Shown here in pieces: positions 18,572-26,902 of a stretch of DNA of 64,000 bases. Both the position numbers and the translations under genes were made by a program. Numbering within the stretch: the first letter of the stretch is position 1; every line of letters begins with the position of its first letter. The notes under the pieces are model-generated. The model was given only the letters and a program-made list of their open reading frames with translations. It ran no database searches and was not told where the DNA came from. Source of the stretch: Rhizobium sp. PDO1-076 (GTDB lineage Bacteria > Pseudomonadota > Alphaproteobacteria > Rhizobiales > Rhizobiaceae); assembly GCF_000247475.1 (NCBI RefSeq), contig NZ_AHZC01000044.1, forward strand, positions 1-64,000, given 5' to 3'.

Positions 18572-19041
18572 GCCTGTTTGCCATCAGCGTCATCATGACC
18601 GCGATCTGGGCCGCCGTCAGCGAAAGTGCGGCCCTGCACAATCTGCTGCTCGGCTTCGTGCTCTCGCTGGTCATTCTTAGCCTGCTGCGCGAGCAATTGC
18701 TCGGCGATGCCCGGCCCAACCGCACCCTGCGCATCCTGTCGCTGGTCTGGCTCTTCCTGGTCGAGCTGGCCAAATCCGCCTGGAAGGTCGCCGTCATGGT
18801 CTGCCGGCCGAAACTCGACGTGAAGCCCGGCATCTTTGCCTATCCGCTGACCGTCACCAGCGATCTCGAAATCACACTGCTGGCCAACCTGATCACGCTC
18901 ACCCCCGGCACGCTGTCGGTCGATGTGTCGGATGACCGCAAGACGCTCTATGTCCATGCGATCGACTGCGCCGACCCGGATGCCGCCCGGCTGGACATCG
19001 CCAATGGTTTCGAGCGCAAGATTCGCGAGGCCTTTGCATGA
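18568..19041 (+). CDS. mrpE: Na+/H+ antiporter subunit E (MrpE)
   Basis: 157 residues; ATG overlaps the mrpD stop (ATGA). MNHE domain: two N-terminal helices, then a conserved soluble half with [20 protein letters not shown] and LYVHAIDC, the family signature. A structural subunit needed for complex assembly. The start of mrpF overlaps its stop by four bases. Confidence 0.95.
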   Translation: MSLFAISVIMTAIWAAVSESAALHNLLLGFVLSLVILSLLREQLLGDARPNRTLRILSLVWLFLVELAKSAWKVAVMVCRPKLDVKPGIFAYPLTVTSDLEITLLANLITLTPGTLSVDVSDDRKTLYVHAIDCADPDAARLDIANGFERKIREAFA

Positions 19042-19457
19042 TCACGCCTTCCCTGATTGTCGACTATGCCTCGGTCTTTGCCCTGCTGGCGCTGGGCCTC
19101 GCCTTTCTGCTGACCGTCTACCGCGCCGTCGTCGGCCCCACTTTGCCGGACAGGATCATCGCCCTCGACATGCTGGTCGGCATCGTCATCGGTTTCATTG
19201 CGGTGATCGCGCTGCGCTCCGGCTATACGCTCTATATCGACATCGCGATTTCGCTCGGCCTCGTCGGCTTCCTGGCAACGGTCGCTTTCGCCCGCTTCAT
19301 CCTCGCCCGTGGCGCGGTCGGCGAAGGCGAGGCCCACGATTTCCGTGGAATTCGTGCAGAGCCCGTAACACAACCTGGATTAGAAAATCCGCCCCGCGCG
19401 ATAAAGGCGTCGAAGCCGGCAAAACCCCGCGCCAGCCGCCGCAAGGAGGCAAAATGA
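19038..19457 (+). CDS. mrpF: Na+/H+ antiporter subunit F (MrpF)
   Basis: 139 residues; ATGA overlap with mrpE. Three hydrophobic helices with the conserved [22 protein letters not shown] between helices 1 and 2. The C-terminal ~45 residues are a hydrophilic, Lys/Arg/Pro-rich extension ([18 protein letters not shown]) that makes it longer than the usual ~95 residues. That tail holds the ribosome site of mrpG (AAGGAGG). Confidence 0.94.
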   Translation: MITPSLIVDYASVFALLALGLAFLLTVYRAVVGPTLPDRIIALDMLVGIVIGFIAVIALRSGYTLYIDIAISLGLVGFLATVAFARFILARGAVGEGEAHDFRGIRAEPVTQPGLENPPRAIKASKPAKPRASRRKEAK

Positions 19458-19786
19458 TCGATTATCTCGCAGCCATCCTGATTGCCGCCATCATCATTGT
19501 CGGCGCGCTGTTCTCGCTGGTTGCCGCCATCGGGCTCAACCGCCTGCCGGATCTCTACACGCGCATGCATGCGGCATCGAAGGCCGGCACCGTCGGCTCC
19601 GGACTGCTGTTGTTGGCTGTCGGCCTGCATTCCGGCGAATTTGCAATTTTTATCCGTGCCTTGGCCGGATTCGTGTTTTTCATCCTGACCGCCCCGGTGT
19701 CGGCTCACCTGCTCGCCCGCGCGGCCCACAAGGTTGGCTACAAGCTATCGCCTGTATCATTGCAAGACGACATGAACAAAAAATAG
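19454..19786 (+). CDS. mrpG: Na+/H+ antiporter subunit G (MrpG)
   Basis: 110 residues; ATGA overlap with mrpF. MnhG domain with three hydrophobic helices and the family signature [29 protein letters not shown]. Last gene of the operon. Completes the full seven-subunit set, so the antiporter should be functional. No obvious intrinsic terminator follows. Confidence 0.95.
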   Translation: MIDYLAAILIAAIIIVGALFSLVAAIGLNRLPDLYTRMHAASKAGTVGSGLLLLAVGLHSGEFAIFIRALAGFVFFILTAPVSAHLLARAAHKVGYKLSPVSLQDDMNKK

Positions 19787-20199
19787 CCTTTATGGTCTCT
19801 CAGGTTAATTTAGCAGATCCTCTGCAATCTGTGGGCGGTTAAATCGGCACTGTTCTAGATGGAATCAGAATAGAGCCGCTTTATACCCGTTACATCTAGT
19901 AGAAATATCAGGTGGACATTTGCGCAGGGAGTGCTAATCCACTGATACGATGCTTATTCGCTGTATTCGTTGATTGACTGCTGGTCTGAGCCAATGATTA
20001 CCACTTGGTAATATTCAGGGCGATGACCGCATTGACTGCGGCGCAGGACGGGACGGTTTGGGGCTGGACCGGGAGATAAGCGCGTTTGTGGGGTGGTTAC
20101 TCGTTCCGGGACTGGTCGATAGGCGACCGGTAGGAGCGCACATAATTGACTCATGTTGGGTGCGGCGGCTGCCAACGACGAGATGAACAGGAGAATGAA
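19787..20199. promoter_or_regulatory. Long AT-richer leader region of mucR with a palindrome
   Basis: 413 bases without a gene. A perfect palindrome ATTACCA-CT-TGGTAAT lies at 19997-20012, about 190 bases before mucR. MucR/Ros proteins are known to bind AT-rich sites at many promoters including their own, so this is a possible autoregulatory region. No other structure is convincing. Confidence 0.4.
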
Positions 20200-20628
20200 A
20201 TGATGGAAATACAACAGGGCCCGGGCCAGCAGTTGCTGGTCGAGCTGACGGCCGATATTGTTGCGGCCTATGTCAGCCACCATGTGGTGCCGGTTGGCGA
20301 TCTGACCAATCTGATCGCCGACATCCACCAGGCCTTGAGCAATACTTCGTCGCCCGCGCCTGTGGTTGCCGTGGTTGAGAAGCCGAAGCCGGCTGTCGCC
20401 GTGCGCAAGTCTGTCCAGGACGATCATATTGTCTGCCTGGAATGTGGCGGTTCGTTCAAGTCGCTGAAGCGCCACCTGATGACCCATCATTCGCTTGGCC
20501 CGGAAGAATACCGCGAAAAGTGGGATCTGGCTGTCGACTACCCGATGGTCGCCCCGGCCTATGCCGAGGCGCGCTCGCGTCTCGCCAAGGAAATGGGTCT
20601 GGGCCAGCGCCGCAAGCGCGGCAAGTAA
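20200..20628 (+). CDS. mucR: MucR/Ros-family zinc-finger transcriptional regulator
   Basis: 142 residues from the first of two adjacent ATGs (AGGAG upstream). The prokaryotic C2H2-like zinc finger is at about residues 78-100 ([19 protein letters not shown]), followed by the conserved basic [36 protein letters not shown]. Ros/MucR proteins are H-NS-like silencers in rhizobia that control exopolysaccharide, motility and horizontally acquired genes. Alone, with a clear terminator downstream. In other species MucR orthologues also regulate chemotaxis and cell-cycle genes; that role here is inference. Confidence 0.95.
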   Translation: MMEIQQGPGQQLLVELTADIVAAYVSHHVVPVGDLTNLIADIHQALSNTSSPAPVVAVVEKPKPAVAVRKSVQDDHIVCLECGGSFKSLKRHLMTHHSLGPEEYREKWDLAVDYPMVAPAYAEARSRLAKEMGLGQRRKRGK

Positions 20629-20664
20629 GCGTTCAGACAGGATCCGGCTATAAGCCGAGCAGGA

Positions 20665-20689
20665 ACCGGGCCCGAAGGTCCGGTTTTTT
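20665..20689 (+). terminator. Rho-independent terminator of mucR
   Basis: Stem ACCGGGCC (20665-20672) and GGTCCGGT (20677-20684) around CGAA, followed by a T-run. One G-U pair. It lies 37 bases after the mucR stop. Confidence 0.85.
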
Positions 20690-20893
20690 GTTACCTGGAC
20701 ATATGAAAATAATCCCATGTTGCCGTGTTTATCGTTGCCCCTGTGCGAAAAGTGGGTTGCCGTCGCGGCGGAGCGACCGGCCGAAAATCTACTGAACTCC
20801 CTGAGAAATAACGAAATTCCCATCCGATTGTGGCTTGCAATCGGTCTTGCCCCTCAAAATATACGGGTATCTTTCCATCCAGACTCTGTTATC

Positions 20894-20914
20894 AAATAGG
20901 AAAATAAGCCTATT
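20894..20914 (+). promoter_or_regulatory. AT-rich inverted motif ahead of the GafY-like gene; shared with the GTA-like promoter
   Basis: The 18-mer at 20894-20911 differs by one base from 55399-55416, which lies at the promoter of the GTA-like operon. Here it contains an inverted repeat AATAGG-N8-CCTATT (20895-20900 and 20909-20914) directly before the ribosome site of the gene at 20927. A shared regulator site is the simplest reading; autoregulation by the downstream protein is an inference. Confidence 0.6.
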
Positions 20915-20926
20915 ATGGAGTTGCCG

Positions 20927-21325
20927 ATGTCTAGTGTCTCCGAGCCTGAACCAAACCCGCTTCCCGATGACCCACCCGATTGCCTGGCGCAGGCGAGGCC
21001 GCTGACGCCGGAGCGCAGGCTGCTGTGCATGGTCGTCCGCCAGCTTACCATCGAGCTTTTGACCGCCGTCGGCTTCGACGCCGAGCGCGACGGTCGCCGC
21101 CGGGCCACCAATCATGTGCGCCAGATCGCCATGTATGTCTGCCACGTCGCCTATTCCATGCCGATGATCGAGGTTGCCGAAGCCTTCGGCCGTGACCGCA
21201 CCACTGTCCGCCATGCCTGCCGCATGGTCGAGGATCGCCGCGACGACCCGGCCTATGACGGCTTCGTCGCCATCGTCGAGCGCATGGCCTGCGCCGTCGT
21301 GCTGGTCGCCGGCCCGAGGCCATGA
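20927..21325 (+). CDS. DnaA-domain-IV-like helix-turn-helix protein, GafY-like GTA activator candidate
   Basis: 132 residues from the ATG at 20927, with GGAG six bases ahead (an upstream in-frame ATG at 20915 contains that GGAG and is less likely). The central part (NHVRQIAMYVCHVAYSMPMIEVAEAFGRDRTTVRHACR) matches the DNA-binding domain IV of DnaA, with the RDRTTVRHA recognition helix. It lacks an ATPase domain, so it is not a replication initiator. The next long gene has a DUF6456 domain. This pair corresponds to the two halves of GafA of Rhodobacter and to GafY/GafZ of Caulobacter, activators of gene transfer agents. The link rests on domain order, not on a search. Confidence 0.75.
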   Translation: MSSVSEPEPNPLPDDPPDCLAQARPLTPERRLLCMVVRQLTIELLTAVGFDAERDGRRRATNHVRQIAMYVCHVAYSMPMIEVAEAFGRDRTTVRHACRMVEDRRDDPAYDGFVAIVERMACAVVLVAGPRP

Positions 21326-21510
21326 CCGAGGCCATGGCCGAGGCCGAGGCCGGTGCCATGGCCGGCGAGATGCGCTGCTCTCCACGACAAGCCCGCCCAA
21401 CAAGCCCAGCTACACGTCATCACGGACCGGGCCGAAAGACGCGCCCGGCCGAAAGACACGCCCCGACAGCAGATACCAGACGAACCATGACAGCGAGGAA
21501 ATCCCGATGA
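21322..21510 (+). CDS. Possible 62-residue coupled ORF between the GafY- and GafZ-like genes
   Basis: The ATG overlaps the upstream stop (ATGA at 21322) and the stop overlaps the downstream ATG (ATGA at 21507). The product begins with an Ala/Glu/Met-rich run (TEAMAEAEAGAMAGEM) and ends Arg/Thr-rich; no domain is recognised. It could be a real small protein, or only a translated spacer that keeps ribosomes moving to the next gene. No independent ribosome site is convincing. Confidence 0.3.
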   Translation: MTEAMAEAEAGAMAGEMRCSPRQARPTSPATRHHGPGRKTRPAERHAPTADTRRTMTARKSR

Positions 21511-22514
21511 CGAAGACCCGGCCATCCGCCCCTGATGTAACCCGCGACATCGGCCGCAATACTGGCCGCAATACTGACCTTAGCGCTGGCCTTAGTACTG
21601 GCCCCAGCACAAGCACCGCCACCGGCGCAATGACGCCCCTCAATGCCGGCGACCGCAAGCTGGTCCGCCGCCTGCTGCGGCTGGCGCTCGACGGTCCGCT
21701 CCGCATGCAGGTAACGGGGCAGGCGACAGGGCAGGCCGCAAGGCAGGTGACGGGGCAGGCGCGGCCGGTGGTCGAGGCCGGCGGCCGGACAATCACCGAC
21801 GTCGATCCGGCCTTGCTGCGTCGACTGGTGGCCGATGGCCTGCTGGTGGCCGTGCCAAAGGGCCCTGCCGAGGGCAGGGCAGAGGACCATGCCGAGGGCT
21901 ATGCCGCCACGGCCGAAACGGCAAGCTGGCTGCGCCGTGCGCTGACCGATGCGGCGGCCGAGCCCTTTCTCGACCAGCACCGCGTTCTGGAGACGGTGAC
22001 GCTGAAGGAGCCCGACGGTTGCCGCAACGTCCGCCGCAATCTGGCCGAACAGCCGCTCTTTCCTCTGCTGCGCCTGAAGGACCGGCAGGGCCTGCCGTTT
22101 TTGCCGGAGGATGCGGTGCGGGCGGGAGAACGGCTGGCGGAGGATTTCGAACGCGGCGGCCTGCAGCCCCGCATCACCGCGTCCTGGGAGCCGCGCCTGT
22201 CCAGCCGGGCGAGGGGACAGGCGCCGGCGGCCGCCGATCTTTCCGACATGGCCCAGTCCGCCCGCCGCCGCCTGGGCGCCGCCGTCACCGCCATGGGACC
22301 GGAGCTGTCCGGCGTGGCACTCGATGTCTGCTGCTTCGGCAAGGGGCTGGAAACGGTCGAGCGCGAACGCCAATGGCCCGCCCGCTCGGCCAAGCTCATG
22401 CTGCGCACAGCCCTTCTGGCGCTCGCCCGCCACTATGCCCCGCCACAACGGCAACACGCCCAGCACCGCCCGCGTCACTGGGGCGAGGACGGCTACCGGC
22501 CTGAAATCAGTTAA
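21507..22514 (+). CDS. DUF6456-domain protein, GafZ-like GTA anti-termination factor candidate
   Basis: 335 residues from the ATG at 21507 (GCGAGGAAA upstream). The N-terminal ~130 residues have low-complexity insertions (repeats of TGQA and of GRNT/STG, also evident in DNA). The C-terminal region from about residue 195 (NLAEQPLFPLLRLKDRQGLPFLPEDAVRAGERLAEDFE, and DVCCFGKGLETVERERQWPARSAKLMLRTALLALARHY, given as landmarks) is the DUF6456 domain. In Caulobacter the equivalent GafZ works with GafY and lets RNA polymerase pass terminators at the GTA promoter. Convergent with sufE, 13 bases apart. Confidence 0.75.
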   Translation: MTKTRPSAPDVTRDIGRNTGRNTDLSAGLSTGPSTSTATGAMTPLNAGDRKLVRRLLRLALDGPLRMQVTGQATGQAARQVTGQARPVVEAGGRTITDVDPALLRRLVADGLLVAVPKGPAEGRAEDHAEGYAATAETASWLRRALTDAAAEPFLDQHRVLETVTLKEPDGCRNVRRNLAEQPLFPLLRLKDRQGLPFLPEDAVRAGERLAEDFERGGLQPRITASWEPRLSSRARGQAPAAADLSDMAQSARRRLGAAVTAMGPELSGVALDVCCFGKGLETVERERQWPARSAKLMLRTALLALARHYAPPQRQHAQHRPRHWGEDGYRPEIS

Positions 22515-22515
22515 G

Positions 22516-22548
22516 GCGGCCCGGCTCTCACACCAGCCGGCGGGCCGC
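22516..22548. terminator. Candidate hairpin at the convergent gafZ-like/sufE junction
   Basis: Arms GCGGCCCG (22516-22523) and CGGGCCGC (22541-22548) with a further internal pairing. It overlaps the last codons of sufE. No T-run on either strand, so only a possible transcript end. Confidence 0.35.
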
Positions 22549-22944
22549 TTCCTCGCGGATTCGCTGGATCATCGAGCGCAGGCCGTTGGCGCGCTGGGCC
22601 GACAGGTGCTCAAGCAGGCCGATCTGCTTGAACAGGTCGATCGCGTCGAATTCGACGACGCCGGACGCGGTCTTGCCGGAATAGGCGGCGAGCACGATGG
22701 CGACCAGGCCGCGCACGATAAAGGCGTCGCTGTCGCCGCGATAGGTCATCACCGGATCGGCGCCATTGCCCGACGAAGTCGCAAGCCAGACCTGGCTGGC
22801 GCAGCCCTGCACTTTGTTGTCGGCGCTTTTGTCTTCGTCGGCAAGGTCCGGCAACGCCTTGCCCAGTTCGATGACAAAACGCATCCGGTCCTCCCAGTCG
22901 TCGAGGAAGGCAAAATCGTCGATCATCTGTTCAAGCGTCGTCAT
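22528..22944 (-). CDS. sufE: SufE family Fe-S cluster assembly protein
   Basis: 138 residues from the ATG at 22944 (in-frame upstream ATG at 22971 is possible; both have weak ribosome sites). SufE accepts sulfane sulfur from the cysteine desulfurase SufS through a conserved Cys. That Cys is visible in NKVQGCASQVWL near residue 50, the family signature. Length and ends fit the family. No other suf gene is in the window, so it acts in trans with the main suf operon. Confidence 0.93.
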   Translation of the reverse strand: MTTLEQMIDDFAFLDDWEDRMRFVIELGKALPDLADEDKSADNKVQGCASQVWLATSSGNGADPVMTYRGDSDAFIVRGLVAIVLAAYSGKTASGVVEFDAIDLFKQIGLLEHLSAQRANGLRSMIQRIREEAARRLV

Positions 22945-23235
22945 GGTACACCGGGTCTGTTCTTGCTGCATGCCATATAGGTTAAGCGCCGGCCGTTTTG
23001 AACCGTCTCTGTCGCGCGAAAAAAAGAAAGCCGCGAGGCGGTTAACCTCGCGGCCCGGCAAAATGCCAAAGGGACAGTTTAGGACAGGCAGACAGGCATC
23101 CGCACAACCGTCACGGGGACGGTCGCTCTGATGCAAGAGGGGTGGGGCGCAGGCCCCGAATTAGGCGGTGTTCGAAGCGATCTGCTGCAGGCTCGGCTTG
23201 CGCTGTCGCTACGGATAGTTGAAGGGTCGGCGGTC

Positions 23236-23721
23236 TCAAAGCTTCGGCGGTGTATAGGGTTTCGGCAGGTTCTTGTTCTGCGGCCGCGGTGTCGGCACGA
23301 CGGTGCCGGTCACGATCGCTGCAGTATCGAGGTTTTCGGACAGATCGACCGCCTGGCTCGCTGCGGTTTCGACCGCCGGCTTCAGGATCTCGACGCGGCC
23401 CTTGGCCGGTAGTGGGTTCTGGCTCGTGCCGTCATCGGTAAACTGCTGGTCGAGCAGCTGGAAGGCAACCAGGGCGCCTTCGCGGGCCCGCTGGCCGAGA
23501 GCCTGGAAGGTCTCCTTGCCCTTTTCGCAAACCTCCGGCTTCTCGACGCAGATCGCCGAGACATACTGGTAGGCATCCGTTGCCGCCGTGATCGCGTCGC
23601 CCATGACGAGGCGCGGTCCGCCGGCGGTTTCCTCCTGCGGCGGATTGCCGAAGAACGACAGCACCACCAGCGCCATGGAGCAATAGAAAGTTCCCTTGAT
23701 CAGAAACCACATTGTCGTCAC
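23236..23721 (-). CDS. DUF5330 family protein, single-pass membrane
   Basis: 161 residues from the GTG at 23721 (AGGGA upstream; an ATG at 23712 is the alternative). N-terminal hydrophobic helix (WFLIKGTFYCSMALVVLSFF) then a soluble, probably periplasmic, domain with two Cys residues (SAICVEKPEVCEKG) that may pair. The Pro-rich C-terminus ends PKPYTPPKL. I recognise it as DUF5330, a rhizobial family without known function. It is divergent from the sensor kinase at 24169. Confidence 0.8.
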   Translation of the reverse strand: MTTMWFLIKGTFYCSMALVVLSFFGNPPQEETAGGPRLVMGDAITAATDAYQYVSAICVEKPEVCEKGKETFQALGQRAREGALVAFQLLDQQFTDDGTSQNPLPAKGRVEILKPAVETAASQAVDLSENLDTAAIVTGTVVPTPRPQNKNLPKPYTPPKL

Positions 23722-24168
23722 CAAATCCCTGTTGCCGGTCGTTGCCGGACCTCTCGGGTTGCGTCCCGAATTCGTGATTTGAACCTATCGCTGAGTCGCA
23801 AAGATGGCTTTTCAGAACCTGTTCGGCTTTGAGGCAAATTTGATTAAAATGCCATCTAAGTCGCGTTTTTGTAGCCTTTGTCTCAAATTGTAACGGTTGC
23901 CGTTAAGCATAATTGTGGCGCCCGCCCGACAATCCCGCAGCTTTTGCCGGCAGTGGTCGACACAAGTGTTAACGCGACTGTGAAAACTCTTGGAAATCCG
24001 TTGCTTACGCCCGATTAACCATAAAATCGAAAGCCCGGTCCGGCTGTTCTGTTTCGGGTCAGATGAGCCAAATCCGGGCCTTCCGAAGGCCTCGCTTTAT
24101 CGTTTCCTTAAGCGCGTGAAGCCTATGGTCGGGCTCGAAAAGACGAAAATGAGTCTCGGATTTCCCGC
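23722..24168. promoter_or_regulatory. 447-base divergent control region of DUF5330 and the sensor kinase
   Basis: AT-richer than its neighbours. Several TTAA-containing boxes resemble CtrA half-sites, notably GATTAACCAT near 24014-24023 and GTTAACGCG near 23969. A perfect hairpin GGCCTTC-C-GAAGGCC lies at 24077-24091 in the kinase leader. No full CtrA site (TTAA-N7-TTAA) is present. No gene seen. Confidence 0.4.
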
Positions 24169-25728
24169 GTGTTTGTATTGCGTAAAAATGTGGATGGACT
24201 GACGGCGATCATCGATCGCCTGGCTGCGCGATGCCTGCCGCGCCAGTCCCATGGACGCGTGGCCGATGCCGCCGAAATCCGGCTGATGCGCAAGTTGACC
24301 TTGGCTTTCCTGCCGGCCCTGCCGGTCGTGCCCGCCGCGGTATCGCTGACCCTCGGTGCCGCCATCGGCCTGCCGCTCGGCTTCGGTCTCGTCGTCGCCC
24401 TTTATATGATGGCCGCCGTGGCGCTGATCGCCGGCCGCCGTGTTGGCGCCGAAAGCGTTGCCAATCTTGCCGCTACCGCTGCTGCACAGTCGGCCGACGC
24501 CGGCTCGCCCTACGATCTCTGCCCCGGCCTGTTCCTCGGCCTGGATGCGGCCGGACTGGTGCGCACCGCCGGTGGCCGCGATCGCCAGATGTTCGTCTCT
24601 TTCCTGCGCGAACCGCTGTCGCGCCCCTTCGTCGATCAGGTGCATGTCTCCGACCGCCTGTCCTTCGTCCAGGCGCTCGATGCCTTGCGCCAGGGCGCCG
24701 ATGCTGTGGTCATTGACCTTCGCCTCGATCGCCCGGTTCTCGGCCTCGACCACACCCAGTTCCTCAATGTCCGCATGGACATGACCGCCGTTCGTTGTGC
24801 CGACGGCGCGCTGACCGGCGTTCAGGCACAGATCCTCGACATCGAGGGCGAGATGCAGATCCGCGATACTGTCAGCGTCAAGGAAAACGAGGCCGTTGCC
24901 GCCCATGAGGCGAAGAGCCGGTTCCTCGCGGCCGTCAGCCACGAGTTGCGCACGCCTCTCAATGCCATTCTCGGCTTCTCCGACATTCTCGCCGGTGAAT
25001 ATTTCGGCAAGCTCGCCAACGACCGCCAGCGCGAATATGTCCAGCTGATCCGCCAGTCGGGTGCCCATCTCCTGTCGGTGGTCAACACCATGCTCGACAT
25101 GTCGAAGATCGAGGCCGGCCGCTACGAATTGCTGCTCGAGCCGTTCGCCATTGCCGAAACCGTCACCGAATGCGAGCGCATGCTGTCGCTGCAGGCCGCC
25201 TCCAAGGGCGTCAAGCTGACCAGCCGCCTGCCGCGCGGCCTCGGTGAGGCGGTCGCTGACAGCCGCGCGTTGCGCCAGGTGATCATCAATCTCGTCGGCA
25301 ACGCCATCAAGTTCACCGACAATGGCGGCGCCGTGATCATCGATGCCAGCCGCACCGCCACCGACTTGGTGATCAGCGTCAGCGATACCGGCATCGGCAT
25401 GGCGCCGGAAAAGCTGAGCATGCTCGGCCGGCCGTTCACCCAGGTCCACGACGACCTCAACCGCAATTATGAGGGCACCGGCCTTGGCCTGTCTTTGGTC
25501 AAGGGGCTGATCGCTCTGCATGGCGGCACATTCGCGATTTCCAGCCATCCGGGCGAAGGGACTGTGGTTACTGTCACTCTGCCGGTTGACGGCTCGGGCG
25601 CTGTCGCGCAGGCTGAGAATGAAGATAATATGGTCGAGTTTCCGCCGCGCCTGACCGCGCAGCCGGCGGCTCGCAGAAGGGAAGGCAAAGAGACCGGGTA
25701 TGACCAAGCGAACGCGAAAATCGCCTGA
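24169..25728 (+). CDS. Membrane-anchored PAS/histidine kinase, cell-cycle kinase type
   Basis: 519 residues; GTG start at 24169. Two adjacent hydrophobic helices (about residues 42-90), a PAS-like region (about 115-235), a HisKA domain with the phospho-His in FLAAVSHELRTPLNAILGFSDIL, and a HATPase domain (N box NLVGNAIKFTD, G1 SVSDTGIGM, G2 GTGLGLSLVKG). The phosphorylation segment is of the type found in the DivJ/PleC/PdhS kinases that act on DivK in alphaproteobacteria, and the upstream region has CtrA-like half-sites. I cannot say which paralogue it is. It overlaps the next gene by 29 bases. Confidence 0.85.
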   Translation: MFVLRKNVDGLTAIIDRLAARCLPRQSHGRVADAAEIRLMRKLTLAFLPALPVVPAAVSLTLGAAIGLPLGFGLVVALYMMAAVALIAGRRVGAESVANLAATAAAQSADAGSPYDLCPGLFLGLDAAGLVRTAGGRDRQMFVSFLREPLSRPFVDQVHVSDRLSFVQALDALRQGADAVVIDLRLDRPVLGLDHTQFLNVRMDMTAVRCADGALTGVQAQILDIEGEMQIRDTVSVKENEAVAAHEAKSRFLAAVSHELRTPLNAILGFSDILAGEYFGKLANDRQREYVQLIRQSGAHLLSVVNTMLDMSKIEAGRYELLLEPFAIAETVTECERMLSLQAASKGVKLTSRLPRGLGEAVADSRALRQVIINLVGNAIKFTDNGGAVIIDASRTATDLVISVSDTGIGMAPEKLSMLGRPFTQVHDDLNRNYEGTGLGLSLVKGLIALHGGTFAISSHPGEGTVVTVTLPVDGSGAVAQAENEDNMVEFPPRLTAQPAARRREGKETGYDQANAKIA

Positions 25729-26785
25729 GAAGAAGAAAAAGCCGACGCAGCATGCGCTCGGCCTTCTTTCCGCCGGCGTTACAGCGCTTGCGCGGCTTGC
25801 CGGGCGCCATCCGCGCCTGGTGGGTGGTCTTGTCACGTTCGCGGTGATCTTCGGCACCGTTGCCGCCAATGCGCTCTGGTACCAGCCGGGCCAGCACCCG
25901 TCGCCGTTCCTGCGCACCCGTGATGCCGCCAATTTCAGCGCCCTGGCCGGCGTTGGCCGTGCCTCGCATCTGTCCGAACAGTCGCATGCGAATGTCACTA
26001 CCTTCAAGATCGCCCGCGAGGGAGAGGAAGGTCCGGTAGCCGACTCTGCAGCATCTTCGGCAGCCGCCGTAGAGGGTAGCGTCGAGATGGCAGCGGTCAC
26101 GCCCGCCGCGGCGACCGCCGAGACAGCAGCCCCGACCGCTGCGCAGGCGACATCCACCGATTGGCCTGTCGCAACCGGCGAGACGGCCGTGCTCATCCGC
26201 GATGTCCAGGCCGAACTTTCCCGCCGTGGGCTCTATGACGGCGAGGCCGATGGCGTCATCGGTCCGCGCACCGAAACCGCGATCGCCGTCTTCCAGAAAT
26301 CCGTCGGCATGGAGCCGAATGGCCTCGTCAGCACCGAACTGGTCGCCGCACTCCGGGTCGACCGCAGCGTCACCGCCGCCGTGCCCGCCCAGCGCCCGAC
26401 GCCGGATCTGGTTCGCGACAGCGCAGGCGTCGACCCGGTCGCCGCTGCGATCCGTCGTGCCGAGACCCAGGTGGTCACCGCGCCGCGTCGTGAGGTGGCC
26501 AAGCCATCCGCGCCAGTGCCGGTTCCCCCCGGCGAGATCCGTGCCACCGCAGCCCGTCCGGATGCGCCGCTGCCGGTGCAGCAGGCGAGCTTCGATCCGG
26601 GGCTGGTGATGGAAATCCAGCGCGGCCTGTCCAACATGGCCTATAGCGATGTCACCATCGACGGCGTGCCCGGCGAGCAGACGCGCAATGCCATCCGCCG
26701 CTTCGAGCGCCATTACAAGATGGCCGAGACCGGCGAGCCGAGCGCCGTGGTGCTGAAGAAGCTGAAGTCGATCGGCGCGCTTTGA
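25700..26785 (+). CDS. Membrane-anchored protein with two peptidoglycan-binding domains
   Basis: 361 residues. A basic N-terminus is followed by a helix (about residues 39-58), then an Ala/Thr-rich linker. Two PG_binding_1 repeats are visible: residues ~165-215 (LIRDVQAELSRRGLYDGEADGVIGPRTETAIAVFQ) and ~300-355 (VMEIQRGLSNMAYSDVTIDGVPGEQTRNAIRRFE). It probably ties the inner membrane to the cell wall. The start lies 29 bases inside the sensor kinase gene, so the two are co-transcribed and translationally coupled, linking a cell-cycle-type kinase to an envelope protein. Confidence 0.85.
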   Translation: MTKRTRKSPEKKKKPTQHALGLLSAGVTALARLAGRHPRLVGGLVTFAVIFGTVAANALWYQPGQHPSPFLRTRDAANFSALAGVGRASHLSEQSHANVTTFKIAREGEEGPVADSAASSAAAVEGSVEMAAVTPAAATAETAAPTAAQATSTDWPVATGETAVLIRDVQAELSRRGLYDGEADGVIGPRTETAIAVFQKSVGMEPNGLVSTELVAALRVDRSVTAAVPAQRPTPDLVRDSAGVDPVAAAIRRAETQVVTAPRREVAKPSAPVPVPPGEIRATAARPDAPLPVQQASFDPGLVMEIQRGLSNMAYSDVTIDGVPGEQTRNAIRRFERHYKMAETGEPSAVVLKKLKSIGAL

Positions 26786-26844
26786 GCGACCGGCTTCTTG
26801 CCTATCCCCGGCGCCGGGAGTTCGACGAAAGTCGAAAACGCCCG

Positions 26845-26863
26845 TAAAGACCTCGTTAACCAT
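26845..26863 (+). promoter_or_regulatory. Candidate CtrA box upstream of the chemoreceptor
   Basis: TAAA-GACCTCG-TTAACCAT: one mismatch to the alphaproteobacterial CtrA consensus TTAA-N7-TTAA, with the frequent CCAT extension. It lies 40 bases before the start of the gene at 26903. Confidence 0.5.
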
Positions 26864-26902
26864 ACCATGGCCAGTATCCTTCACCGGAGGAGAGACCTGG
26901 CC

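Noticed and set aside
24097-26196. 699-codon minus-strand frame across the sensor kinase
   Set aside because: Antisense to a clear histidine kinase and a peptidoglycan-binding protein; composition is His/Arg/Gly-biased and has no recognisable fold.
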